Assembly: GCA_038380435.1 (NCBI GenBank)
Contig: JAWZYU010000020.1
Location: 40,642,307 to 40,706,306, forward strand
Source of the DNA: Ryuthela nishihirai
Lineage: Eukaryota > Arthropoda > Arachnida > Araneae > Heptathelidae
Direction: 5' to 3'
DNA: 64,000 bases
Position 1 is the first letter of the stretch; every line of letters starts with the position of its first letter. The notes beneath the pieces are model-generated. The model worked only from the letters and a program-made list of their open reading frames with translations. It ran no database searches and was not told where the DNA came from. Below are positions 10,824-21,280 of the stretch, one piece after another. Both the position numbers and the translations under genes were made by a program.

Positions 10824-11290
10824 GGGGGCTCTGTTAGTGGCGCGCTAGGCTCGTAATCTTTTCTCAGGTGTTCGAGTCCCAGCTATGCCAGCTTTGAAAT
10901 TTTTCTCCGTAAAACTCCCCCCTATCCACGGTCAGTGGAAAACAATGGGCTTGGAAAGACAGCCGTCCATCAGATGAGACGTTAAGCCGTCGCTCCGTGT
11001 GCAGGAGAGCCGTGCCCTATGTACGTTAAAGAACACGCTGGATGACCTTGACGGGAGGCTACTATGTCTCCTAATAGCTGTTCAGTGAGTTCCCTCCCTC
11101 CAACTTTCTCTGAGCTCTCAGGGTCCTTGTAACCTGGCCATTTAGCCTATTGTGTAGATCACAGAAAGTTTCACTGAATGAGTTTGTGTTCGGGAGTTTT
11201 CCAGAACACAAGAATATTCAAATTTGAGATTTGGATGATGATGATAGCCTATTGTGTACAAAAAAGTGTCTCTCAGAGATAACCCAACCC
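10824..11290 (+). repeat. SINE-A copy with a 102-bp internal insertion
   Basis: The head (CTCTGTTAGTGGCGCGCTAGG), a B-box-like GTTCGAGTCC, the core and the tail are all present. Near the 3' end the 13-mer AGCCTATTGTGTA occurs at 11144-11156 and again at 11246-11258, bracketing about 90 bp foreign to SINE-A. That is the pattern of a small insertion with a target duplication, or of an internal duplication. Confidence 0.85.
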
Positions 11291-12095
11291 AGAAATCAAT
11301 GTTACAACTCAAGCACCATACTTCTTGGTGAACTCTTTCATCACTAGCATGAATGACTTTGTCAATCAATTGCCGAACCCTTTTATCCGATCAAACTCCG
11401 GTAGTTTAAATCAAACTTATGAGTATTAATCATCAGTATGGAAAGTGTAGATTTTTAGGCAAGATGCAATTGTTCGTTAAATCAAAATATAGCATAAAAG
11501 GAGCAAGCACCAAAATTGGGTGATAGGATGCGTTAACTAGATTGAAATCGGAACTTCACTTATTCTCTCAGTAGAATCACTCAATATCGAAATCTAAACA
11601 CAAAAAGGGGTTTTTCAACCTAATCATTTTTGGTTTAATGAAAATGATAAGTTGCTTTCATTTGCTAAATAACTCTTTAGCGCAAAATTTTACCATTTTT
11701 ACGACCAATGGATTCCGAGAAATAGCGACTCAAAAAAAAAAAACGCAAGCAAATTTCTACAACCTTCCCTTCGTTTGAAAAGTAGTATTCCCGAATGTAC
11801 TTAAGAACGATGAAACTGGTTTGATTTTCAAACAGTTTTCCCGACTTTCAAAATGATACATTTGAATTAAAATTTCTAACGTTAAAGCAATTTAGGCCAT
11901 TGGCCTTAAAATATGGCTATGAATATCTCAAAGGGTACGTCTTTAAATATTTTTAAAAATCATGAGTTAAAACATATAAACATATAAAACTTTGAGGAAA
12001 ATTTCATTTTTGTACCAGAATGGAAACCTGAATGAAATTTTTGCAATTTTCTCCGTTCGCGCTATTCTATTAAAATATTTGGTGATGTGCGCGGC
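11291..12095. other. AT-rich spacer before a LINE relic
   Basis: No gene signal. Several moderately complex stretches (11560-11900) may be unrecognised repeat. Confidence 0.45.
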
Positions 12096-12109
12096 CTGAG
12101 ATTAATAGA

Positions 12110-12650
12110 CTAATAGGGATTGCTGCCGGGACTTTTAAGAATCTATGGAGAGTGTGGAGAAATAGGCGTATACACCTAAAGACTAAAATTAGACTATATA
12201 TTAGTTTGGTTCTTTCTAGGGGTAGTTATGGTAGTGAAACGTGGACGCTTTGTAAACAAGATAACAAGAAATTAGATGCTTTTGATTCTAGATGTTTATG
12301 CAGTATCTTGGGCATTAGGTGATTCAGCTTTGTAAGTAATGATGAGGTTAGGCAAAGGAATCAGCATCCTCCTTTAAGCAGCATATTTATCAGAGCAACT
12401 CTGTTGGTTTGGCCATGTTGCCTGTATAGATAATGATAGATTAGCGAACAGGGTTATTAAGAGAGTGCTTAAAGGGCTCTGAAAGAGGGGGTAGACCTAG
12501 GATGCAGTGGACAGACAATGTCAAACAGGACCTTGTTAGAATTGGTGTGCAATGGCCAGATGCAGCAGATGTTGCTCAGGACAGATATGCTTGGAGAACT
12601 AAATTGCCCCGTCTGGTTGGACCACCGTAGCCTATGGCTGCTTGGGGATG
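12110..12650 (+). pseudogene. LINE reverse-transcriptase C-terminal relic
   Basis: Plus-strand frames read, in order, TKIRLYISLVLSRGSYGSE, TWTLCKQDNKKLDAFDSRCL, SNDEVRQRNQ, then WTDNVKQDLVRIGVQWPDAA and AQDRYAWRTKLPRLVGPP. This is the well-known 3' end of non-LTR retrotransposon polyproteins downstream of the reverse transcriptase core. In-frame stops and shifts break it at about 12320, 12430 and 12480. The 5' part is missing, as expected from truncated target-primed reverse transcription. A related copy lies inverted at 59285-59762. Confidence 0.8.
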
Positions 12651-12659
12651 ATGATATTC

Positions 12660-13000
12660 TTAAAATAGCATAATAGAGTATGAAATTATACAATTTTGTA
12701 AAGATAATTTTGACAAAAAATTTCTAAATAGGCTTAGAGAATATTTTTACTTAGTAAAATAAACTTTTAAATTACCCGCAATATTACTATGAATGAGATG
12801 GTAAACTTTTGATTTGCAGCATTTTTTTAAATTTACAATGTATTTTTTTTTTCAGTAGCAGCGCATGGTATGGTTAAACTTTATACTTTTGTCCTATGTA
12901 CAAATAAAAGTTCAGGTATTACTTTCTAACAGTAGGCTAGATGGACCATAGAAGTGTAAAAACCTTTCATTTTTTTCTAGCAATGGGTTTTTAGGCGAAT
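12660..13000. other. AT-rich spacer
   Basis: Nothing recognisable. It may include the 3' untranslated end of the preceding LINE relic. Confidence 0.4.
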
Positions 13001-13006
13001 TGAGTT

Positions 13007-13330
13007 TTAGACATAAATAAACTTGCAGCTACACCAGGATTCAAAGTAAATTCTACATGTTTGCTGCTGAAATACCGGTGGTAGTTTGAAGCCTGTATTC
13101 CCAACTTCTGCATCACTTTCAGAAGATATATTTTTAAATAATGGCATATGTTTTCTACACGTGTTACAGATTTTGATTCGTTTAATTATTTCTGGTCTTG
13201 GTTCCACCATGCGTTGTGAGACAAACCTTATTTTTTTCTCTCTTTTATAGTTTGCGTCTCTAAGTGAATTGTAGCGATATATTTTTAGAGAAGTAGAAGT
13301 CATTTTGAAAAATGCAATATGAAACAACAA
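13007..13330 (-). CDS. Unrecognised 107-codon frame with a CxxC motif
   Basis: The minus-strand frame reads MTSTSLKIYRYNSLRDANYK from a likely internal Met near 13303, then a basic stretch, then KICNTCRKHMPL and an acidic SSESDAEVG. A CxxC next to an acidic Ser-rich linker recalls N-terminal regions of arthropod repeat-associated proteins. That resemblance is from memory and weak. The surrounding DNA is AT-rich and non-coding. It could be an exon or transposon relic, or chance. Confidence 0.25.
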   Translation of the reverse strand: MLFHIAFFKMTSTSLKIYRYNSLRDANYKREKKIRFVSQRMVEPRPEIIKRIKICNTCRKHMPLFKNISSESDAEVGNTGFKLPPVFQQQTCRIYFESWCSCKFIYV

Positions 13331-13334
13331 AATT

Positions 13335-13905
13335 TTCTAATTTGTCATACCAGCCTTCTATGTATCTATATATAACTATGAAGAATCTAAGCACATGAAT
13401 TTTTCCACCTACCTCCTTCAGAAATTTTATTTATTATGAAAAGTTAGAACTTTTGTGATTCATCCACTCTCTGGACTAGAGATAACAATCAAATAAGGTG
13501 TGGTATAAATCAAAGAATGTTTGTTAAGGATCAGTGTAAACAACTCGTATAATTCGATATTCATTCGGAACTCAGTGACTTGGGTGATGTACTTAAAGTG
13601 CAGTAATAAATTGCAAGGTGAAAGTTTCTTGTGATGTTAATAATATGCTCATTTGTGTTTATTGTTCTCATATTATCCATAGGCAGATAAATATGTAATT
13701 AAAATATATTTTACTTTTCAACAATTGTTAATGTAACTACAGAAAATAGCTTGACATTGTGGTCAGTTTACAGATGTACTTAATTAAATAGAAACATTCC
13801 AGAAACTTATTTAGAAATGTTTTCGTCAAATTTACTTTTGCATTATTTCGAAAAATTAGTAAGGTTCGTACTGGTAAAGTACAAATTTCGTTAAACTGCT
13901 TTGTA
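13335..13905. other. AT-rich spacer
   Basis: No coding or repeat signal. The minus-strand frame at 13737-13973 is composition-driven. Confidence 0.4.
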
Positions 13906-13911
13906 TATAGC

Positions 13912-14025
13912 CTCTTCGGTGGTGCAGTGATATGGCGTTGTCTCGTGATGAAATTGCAGGTACTGGGGTCCATGATGGCATGTTATGTGTATGTGTTTTT
14001 GTGCTGTATGGGAAACCAAGGTAAG
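13912..14025 (+). repeat. Possible very old SINE-B copy
   Basis: GGTGGTGCAGTGATATGGCG, followed by GGTACTGGGGTCC, then GGCATGTTATGTGTATGTG and TTTTTGTGCTG, follows the order of SINE-B parts (head, B box, GGCATGGATGTTTGTG, TTTTTCTGCTG). The divergence is heavy and the 3' half is missing. Confidence 0.35.
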
Positions 14026-14175
14026 CTTGATAGATTTTCTAGGTTATCTCCGTCCTTTTTAAAAAATGAAATGGAAAAAAAAATCCACTGTTTGCTCAAA
14101 CTAGACTGATTCAAAAATTTATCACTCAGAAGTCGATGGTCACCCAAGGTAAAAATTCCTGAGATTGGTTAATAC

Positions 14176-14440
14176 AGGGTATCCCAAAATAACGTTTCAT
14201 TATTTTGTACTTCCGTCCTTTACTTATAGCACGTTAATAGCAGAACACTGCAATAGGAAACAAAAACAGTAGTACAGAAATCTTCTAATTGGATATATTC
14301 AAATGCCCGCCATTAGCTCCAAACGTGCGTTATAACACCGAACTTATAATACAAATTTTTGCATTGTGGTAACATAATTCTCGGACATTCAATGATGTTT
14401 TAGGAAGACTTTTTTTTTTCTCAAAAGAATTTTAAAGGTC
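14176..14440. mobile_element. Possible end of a DNA transposon (CAGGGTATCCCAAAA type)
   Basis: TACAGGGTATCCCAAAATAA is a typical arthropod DNA-transposon terminus, and a similar terminus begins the element at 30347. The following 250 bp, including CCGCCATTAGCTCCAAACG, are more complex than the background. No matching right end was found, so this is a fragment at best. Confidence 0.3.
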
Positions 14441-15232
14441 ATGCTTGGAGATATTCAAGATCAGACTTTTTGGACAATGACCTTGAAATTTGATTTTTTT
14501 TTTCTCGTAAACATGTAAAATCTTATTAAAAAAAGTCCAAGATCTTTAAAAGAGACCAATTTTAATCTAACATTAATATAGTGCGAATTATAGCGTTTAA
14601 AGAAAGCTGAGATTTTAAAGTTTTGGCACTTTTAAATGCACTAAGCTTGAAAAATATTGGGTAGAAAAAGAAAATTATATTTTTTTCCTTTTTACCTATA
14701 ATTAATAAAGTATACTAAATTGCATTGAAATCAGAGAAATTGAGAGCTGTGTTGATTTGACATGGAATGAATGACCCATCATACCCAAGCTCTTTATGGT
14801 ATACAAAATAAAACTACGAGATATGGAAAGAATGTCATTGATTTTTCATTTTGCTTGTACGGGGGCCCTATATTTTCAAAATATCAGTTCTGCATCCTCA
14901 CTATTATTTGCATATTTTTTTTGCCTTTTTTTATTCTGTGGTCAGTAATTCTCAATGTAAATTAGATTACAGCAAATATATTTTTCTTGATATTTTTTTT
15001 TTGCGACGGGTCCGTTTTTCTACTTCCCAACCCCAAAAAACTAGTTGAAAAGAATAGTTGATTTGAATTTAGCTAAAAAAAAAATAGATACAGACCCTAT
15101 GTTTTTGTAATTTTAAATTCTCTACATAGCAATATTGATTAATATTTGAGATATATATTTTACGTTAGTTCTCATATGCCAAATAATTTATATTTAATTA
15201 TGATTGTTAAGGAATGAATTTAAAAATAAAAC
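14441..15232. other. AT-rich spacer with poly-T tracts
   Basis: No gene recognised. Open frames at 14771-15048 are low complexity. Confidence 0.4.
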
Positions 15233-15441
15233 TTGCTGTGGCTGAGTGGTTAGCGTGCTTGGCTACTGATCAAAGGGATTTGGGTTCGAACCCCGGGTTT
15301 AGCCCGGGGGAAACCCTTGGGTATTTCTGTTGAGGTCCCGCCATTCTCTCAGACCTTCTACTATGGCGTATAAACTGACAGGCTCCTGTCACAGACCTCT
15401 GTGGCAAACAGCTGCTTGAGGGGGTATTTTTTTTATTATTT
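15233..15441 (+). repeat. SINE-B copy
   Basis: The head TGGCTGAGTGGTTAGCGTGC with a B-box-like GGTTCGAACCCC resembles Ser/Leu tRNA. The body has GACAGGCTCCTGTCA, CAGCTGCTTGAGGGGGTATT, then a T/A-rich tail. About 20 extra bases at 15296-15318 create a CCCCGGGTTT/AGCCCGGGGGAAACCC fold-back not seen in other copies. Confidence 0.85.
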
Positions 15442-15449
15442 ACATCGTA

Positions 15450-15825
15450 ACCACAATATATAAACAAACGTAAAACCAGTAGTCTCCCTAAAGTATAGGC
15501 AGATTACGAAATGTGTGAGAGAACAAATTTGTATTTACGGATAGGGTAAAATTTGCTTCGAGATTTAAGCTGATACTCCATGAAACTTGATCATTGAGAT
15601 ACAGTAGTCCTTTAAAACGTACCCCCCCACCCACCCTTCAACTTTTTTTTAAAGAAATAAGAGTTTATCATGCTAATTTTATTTACATATAATGTTATAA
15701 ATTATTGTTTAAGATCAATTTGTGGACGACTCCAAAGTTGATTAATCAGGAAACTTCTTGATTGGGTAAGTTTTAAAAAATTGCAGACTGGAAAACTAAG
15801 ACAAAAAGTAAAAGTTTCATTTTGA
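15450..15825. other. AT-rich spacer
   Basis: Nothing recognised. Confidence 0.4.
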
Positions 15826-16173
15826 TTTCACATCACCCCCACCACCACTCAATAGCCATACCACTAGGGTATGGCTATTGAGCGGCACACACCTTGAAGA
15901 CATAGGGTCAAAATATTTCTACAGTGTTTAGCAGGCGACTTGTTTCCCGTTCCAGGATTCTGCATTGAGATTCGAAATTTAAGTTATGATACTTCATAAA
16001 ACATTTTAATGGTTTATATGTAATGCAAGTGATCAGAAACCGAAAATTGTCATCTATTAAACTTTTTTGTCCTTTGAATAAAGAACAGACACTCCAGTGG
16101 TATAGCCCAGTGGCCCAGGTATAAAATGATACACCCCAGTGGTGTAGCTATTGAGTGGGGGTGATGTGAAATT
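15826..16173. repeat. Inverted-repeat element of unknown type
   Basis: GATTTCACATCACCCCCAC (15824 onward) is inverted at the right end as GTGGGGGTGATGTGAAATT (16155-16173), with ACTCAATAGC/GCTATTGAGT extending the pairing. Next to the left arm lies a perfect hairpin, arms CAATAGCCATACC (15850-15862) and its inverse (15868-15880), loop of five. Several CCAGTGGTATAGC-like words sit before the right arm. It is probably a miniature inverted-repeat transposon; no clear target duplication is seen. Confidence 0.5.
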
Positions 16174-16179
16174 CCGTCA

Positions 16180-16550
16180 ATAAAACATTTTGCAAAATTT
16201 AGCAATGTTTGCCAAAGTGCGTTAATTTTTAATACAGAAACATAGAGCATGAATCTAGCTTAAACGAACTTCTTCGAGAGGTTCACACTAATACAGACTA
16301 CTATGTTTTGCACCTTTGAAGTATGTTTAACACTTTTGCAGCATATATAACATTACTTTTTACTTTGTGTTTTATGCTTATACGATTACCAAATCAAGTA
16401 CAGCTGCCGGATTATATCGGTAAAGGAAAACTGTAATTAAAGGAAGCCATCACTATTTTCATCCACCAAGTTTCTTGCAATTGTAGTAGTCGCTCTGTTA
16501 AACACGGTGCAACGTAATAGCTACTACGAGCAAACACTGTAGAATTTGTG
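16180..16550. other. AT-rich spacer
   Basis: Nothing recognised. Confidence 0.4.
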
Positions 16551-16880
16551 TCGTAAATGCCATTAGAGATGCAGCACAAAAAACAGCTGGCATTTATCTG
16601 AGAATCTCTTCCCTACTCCTCAGACAGCAAAGACTCGTTCTGGAGCCGTTGTCTTCGAGGGACGTTAGAAGCCAACTCTAAATAAATAGATTTACAGTCC
16701 TTCGTCCAGCAGTGACGTAGGCCTGTCTGTTGGCAACAGAGATCTCACTTGGCAAGCGAGCTGGATTTGTCTCCTCTAAAAGCATTGTTCAAGTGTCGTG
16801 TGTACTACTTAAACTTTCTTAACGACGGACCTGGAAGTCGCCGTTTTTTCTTCTTTACGGAGATATTGCCCGAGATGAGA
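16551..16880. other. GC-richer unique island, possibly promoter or untranslated exon
   Basis: This segment is visibly richer in G and C than its neighbours, is not low complexity, and matches none of the repeat families in the window. It contains CpG-bearing words (CGTTCTGGAGCCGTTGTC, CGAGGGACGTTAGAAGCC). No long open frame or splice pattern can be defended. It might be a 5' untranslated exon, a regulatory element or a unique transposon fragment. Confidence 0.25.
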
Positions 16881-17640
16881 TTGCAACGTTGCTGATACAT
16901 AAAATGTCAATTATAATTAGTCTCTAGGACGTAACGTATCTCTTTTGCCATCGCCATTTAGAGCACGCATTCAAAGTTATCTTTTGTATACCCCAGGATA
17001 TTTTTTTCGTTTTGAATATTTCGTTAGAAAGTAATTTTTTTCAACGTTGGAGACGTTGTTAATCATGGAGACGGTGTTAGGTGATCCTCATGGATTCCGG
17101 TGAATATATATATATATAAATACTGGTCGTAAAAAAACCATCGGAATGGTATGTTATCGATCTTTTTTTTTGTCAATCAAAAGTTATGTCTTTATAAAAA
17201 TAGCTACTCGAAAATAATGTGTAAAAGACGTGATGCTATCGTAATATTCAAAAACGATTCAAGCTTAATCAAGTTGAGAGATCGCGTTTCGCACACGCAA
17301 ATAATTCAATTTGGTTCTTTTATCGTGAATAGAAATTATATGAAAAATCATCAATGGCTAACAGTTGCTTTTCATAATTTTTCGCCCACATTGCAATTCA
17401 AAACAATTGGGAAAAATTCTTATACTTAGTAATTATCTTATCTCTCAGCACAAAGAATTTCAATATTAAATATTAGTACCCGAAAAAATTAAAAATATAG
17501 ATAAACTCGAAAAAATGGCATATTTCAAAATTAATTAGGAATTCCATCATAAAAAAAATCTAGCTTTCGCAGGTGAAAGATAAAGAATGTAGAACGAAAT
17601 TGTGATATAATTTAGTGCAACAATTTTTTTTAGTAAAGTA
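16881..17640. other. AT-rich spacer
   Basis: The 92-codon frame at 17151-17429 has no motif. A short (TA)n tract lies near 17105-17118. Confidence 0.4.
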
Positions 17641-17641
17641 T

Positions 17642-18875
17642 TAGGTTGCTACAAATGAAATGACCGAATCGTTAGTGAAATGTTCCAAAGCTATAACTTT
17701 GTCAAAAATGACTTAATCAAAATACGTACCAACAAATTCAATACACTTCTGCAATTAAGTGCATTTATACCGTTGGTAAAAAAAATCTGAGTTCTTGGAA
17801 GCGATGATATTTTCGAGGACGTTTTTAACTGTTGTCTCATTGCTAAATGTTTTCCTCGCTAACAAGTGGTCGAGTAGCTTGGAGAAGTGATAGTCAGTTG
17901 TCGATAGGTCGGGTGAGAAAGAGTCATACACTAATTGATGAAGTTTCCGGACCGTTATTTATGAGATATGAGGTAGAGGATTATCATGGAGCAGTAGGAC
18001 GCCATTTCTAATGCAAGCTGCTCTTGCATAATTTGTGATGTATTTTTTTTTGGAGTTCTGCACAATATTTCTTTGCATTTATTATTTCACCCAGTTTTAG
18101 AAATAAATAATGGATAAAAGACCATCAAACGCTCACCATAATCTTCTTGGGTGAAAATTTGGCTTCGGCATATGTTTGGGTGCTTCCGCAACTCCAGCCA
18201 TTGAGCAGAATGTCAACGATTTTCGTATAGGACATCACACGTTTCAAATCTATGCAAAAAAGGATCCCTTTGGTTTCGTGTGAGAAGGGAAGTGCACACT
18301 TCAAGTCGACGTGCCTTATGAGTTTCCGTTAATTTATGCGGAACCCATTTATCTAACTTCTTCACTTTCGTGATAGTTTCCAGGTGGCGGGCAACTATTG
18401 AATAATGCACGCCTAATTTGCCTGCGATGTCTCGTACAGTTTGGTGTGTGTCTGATTCAATTAAAGCCTTCAATCGATCGTTATCAGTCACTTGGGGTCG
18501 ACCACGTGGCTTATTTGGAAGACTAATGTCGCCCGATTGAATTTTTTCAAACCAACGTCTTGTCTGTTCACTAGCTGTGCCTTCCCCAAATGTTGCATTA
18601 ATGTTGCGAATTGCCTCCGCAGCGTTGTGTCCCAGCTTAAACTCATATAAGAAAAGAACACGAATTGTTGACAGTAAGAGCAGCTTGCATTAGAAATGGC
18701 GTCCTACTGCTCCGTGATAATCCTCTACCTCATATCTCATAAATAACGGTCCTGAAACTTCATCAGTTACAGTATGAGACTCTCACCCGACCTATCGACA
18801 ACGGACTATCACTTCTCCAAGCTACTCGACCACTTTTTAGCGAGGAAAACGTTTAGCAATGAGACAACAGTTAAA
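17642..18875 (-). mobile_element. Mariner element with a fold-back arm replacing its 5' end
   Basis: TTAGGTTGCTACAAATGAAA at 17642 resembles a mariner terminal repeat and marks the 3' end of a minus-strand element. At the other side the true 5' end is absent. Instead, 18676-18875 is an inverted copy of 17824-18025, the catalytic C-terminal coding part. The result is a palindrome with roughly 200-bp arms and a 650-bp loop that carries the N-terminal half of the gene. Confidence 0.8.
17780..18671 (-). pseudogene. Mariner transposase relic
   Basis: From about 18671 down to 18213 a minus-strand frame stays open. It carries the paired helix-turn-helix N-terminus, with RRWFEKIQSGD, the RGRPQVTDNDRLKALIE linker and DKWVPHKLTETHKARR, which are mariner hallmarks. 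A stop follows near 18213. The catalytic part continues in other frames with a HDNPLPHIS-like second-Asp block near 17970 and the C-terminal NSDFF.NGINAL-like end near 17770. The initiator region is lost at the fold-back junction. It encodes no functional enzyme. Confidence 0.8.
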
Positions 18876-18879
18876 TTGA

Positions 18880-19110
18880 ACAAGACTTGTTGACCATTGT
18901 TCCCTTTAAGCTCTTACAATACACTTACCTTAAAATATACTGCTGAAATGACTACTCTATTATCGTAAGCAGGCTTTATGATTTAATACAAAGTATCACT
19001 AGCCCCATTTGGTAACATTTTCAATCCTCAAACATCGAAAACTTCATGCATTTGCGAAATCGCAACAACGTACTAAAAGGAGTATAACAACTATAAGAGA
19101 GTTGAGAGTC
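18880..19110. other. Spacer between two mariner relics
   Basis: Moderately AT-rich with no recognised feature. The start of the next mariner fragment is hard to place. Confidence 0.35.
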
Positions 19111-19240
19111 CTAAATTTTCTAATGATAATGAAGTTAAAAAAGCAGTGCATGACTCTCTCTTATAGCAACCACCAACTTTCTTTGCTGAAGGCATGAATA
19201 ACATTATGGATCGCTGGAACAAATGTATGAAAAAGAAAAA
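19111..19240 (+). pseudogene. Mariner transposase C-terminal fragment
   Basis: The plus strand reads NDNEVKKAVHDSLL, a stop, then PPTFFAEGMNNIMDRWNKCM. This is the end of mariner transposases, where a Phe-Phe...Gly-Ile...Arg-Trp-x-Lys-Cys pattern precedes the stop. Only the last 40 or so residues are recognisable, and the family differs from the copy at 17642. Confidence 0.6.
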
Positions 19241-19836
19241 ATATATATATAATTTTCCCCTTTATTTTATTTAATATATTTTATAGCTGACGCCATTATT
19301 TATTGACTGACCCACGTAGTTTACCTAAACATGTAAAAATAGTTACAATAAAAGTATGCAATATAAAATATTTGAAATTATTTTACCCCATTATCATATA
19401 ACATGAAGATATTATTATAATAAGGAATAAAAATCATTTGCATGTGAAACATGATTTACATTAAAATCCTATCCGTATAAGAAGCTATTTCAGCTCTTAG
19501 AAATCGGTGTTAACTTTGTTTACTTTGTCGAATAGTGTCAGTCTAAATTTTTGATATTCAGTTTTGATTTCTGAATTTTCACTTCGTTTAATTTTAGATC
19601 TATTTCTCTAAATATTTAATATTAATCACAAAGTAATAAATTAGATTATTGAAAATAATACTTTTTTGTTTTGTCCTTGTGTATGTGCCGCATTTCTTCG
19701 GAATTATCAATGGTCTTGTCTCTTCATATGGTAAATTTTACGAAAGAAATGAAGGACTTTTTGTGAACAAATATTTAAATGTAAAAATTAAAAAAAAAAC
19801 GAAATGTGTGTATTAAAAGTAGCAAATGGCAGTTTC
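19241..19836. other. AT-rich spacer
   Basis: Nothing recognised. Confidence 0.4.
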
Positions 19837-19854
19837 ATTGCATTCATAAAAAAA

Positions 19855-20330
19855 TAGGGCATGGTGCTCAGTCAATAGTGCACCAGGCTCCCAATCTGCA
19901 GTTCCCAGATTCGAGTCCCGCCTGTGCCAACGTTGAGATTTATCTCCTCAAAACTCCCCACCCTACCCATGGCTAGTAAGGGACTTAACGTCCTTACTAA
20001 CCATGGGTAGGGTGGGATACTAACTTACTAGCCATGGCTTAACGTCCCATCCGACGAACGGAGGCCTTTCCAAGCCCCTAGATGGGCTTGGAAAGGCCTC
20101 CGTTCGTCGGATGGGACGTTAAGACGTGACCCCATATGCGAGAGAGTCATATCCTGTGCATATCAAAGAACACGCTGGATGGCCTTGATGGGAAGCTACC
20201 ATCTGTCTTCCAACAGCTGTTCCAGGGATCCCCTCCCCCAACCTTCTCTGAGCCTTCGGGGTCCTTTAGCCTGACCATTTAGCCCATTGTGTACAAAAAA
20301 GTGCCGCTCAGAGGTAAAACAATCCAACCC
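19855..20330 (+). repeat. SINE-A copy rearranged by inverted duplications
   Basis: The head (GGTGCTCAGTCAATAGTGCA, B-box-like ATTCGAGTCC), core and tail are in order. The middle is expanded by two fold-backs: arms 19957-19980 and 19993-20016, and perfect 40-bp arms 20038-20077 and 20084-20123 around a six-base loop. The flanks TGCATTCATAAAAAAA (19839-19854) and TGCATTTATAAAAAAA (20333-20348) are a 16-bp target duplication with one mismatch. The whole rearranged unit therefore sits within one insertion. Confidence 0.9.
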
Positions 20331-20348
20331 AATGCATTTATAAAAAAA

Positions 20349-20519
20349 AGTTTGTTGTCTTTACGTCTAATTTCAAATAAGGCTGAAATCTCACTGCTTT
20401 ATTAGGAGCTCAGTTATTGTGAACCTGGGGTAAACCAATCTGGTCGTGGCAAGATCAACTGGTTTCTGAGATCGGAAAGCTGGATTGTCTAGTTTTGTTT
20501 TGTTTTTTATTCTTTCAGT
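20349..20519. other. Spacer ending in a splice-acceptor-like tract
   Basis: A run of T ending in TTCTTTCAG at about 20511-20519 resembles a 3' splice site. No convincing exon follows. Confidence 0.2.
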
Positions 20520-20940
20520 CGAGAACAAAACTGCATGGGAAGTTGCATGACATGATACCAAAGCTGGGTAACTCTAATTATATTGAGTATATTAACCTCG
20601 GAATAATAATGAAAAAAAAATTTTCAGGAAAGAGTCACATGCAATGGTCGTTCGGCAGGACTATAACGAATACAGTATAGAAATCTCTGCAGATCATACC
20701 CTTGAAATAGGCGTTTTTAGCAGGAAAATGCTAGACTTTTCAAATGAAGCCTTAATGAGTTCACTGGTTTGTGTTCCGATTTTACTAGAGTTTTCTCTTG
20801 TCCGCGATTTATCCTTGGTGTTTATGATGACACCGATGGCCTTACAAAGACTGGAATCATGGGATGTACACCCATGTTCCGTTATGTAGGAGCGAATGAA
20901 ATTACGTAACGCTCTTTTAGCCAAATTCTAAACTCTCTCC
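20520..20940. other. Moderately complex segment with short open frames on both strands
   Basis: Plus-strand frames at 20495-20680 and 20644-20889 and a minus-strand frame at 20694-20924 (76 codons) overlap. None shows a known motif. The base composition is less extreme than in the flanks, so an exon or a transposon relic is possible, but no function is proposed. Confidence 0.2.
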
Positions 20941-21280
20941 ATTCTGCATAACTCTTGATAGGACTTGCATTATTTATGGATCTCTGCATCCATAAATTTT
21001 TCTCTTTTTAGCATTTTTCTGTTTCAAAGGATATTTAATTTTCTACGGCAATTAGCATAACATGTGAGTATAAGGTAATCCTATATCAGACCCCTAAGCA
21101 AACAGCTTCATGAGCGTTTCATTGCTATAATAAAAGTTCCATATAAACTTTTTATAATAGTTAATTATAAGTGACAATATAATAGTTGATCCTCTTCTTC
21201 AACCTTCTCTGAGCCCATTGGGCCAGAAAAGAAACGTATAGAATGTATTACTGCAATTTTACGCAGCAGTGTTTTTATTA
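20941..21280. other. AT-rich spacer
   Basis: Nothing recognised. Confidence 0.4.

Noticed and set aside
20511..20567. Short exon between a TTCTTTCAG acceptor and a GTAACT donor
   Set aside because: The implied exon is under 50 bp, has no homology I can see, and such signals arise often in T-rich DNA.
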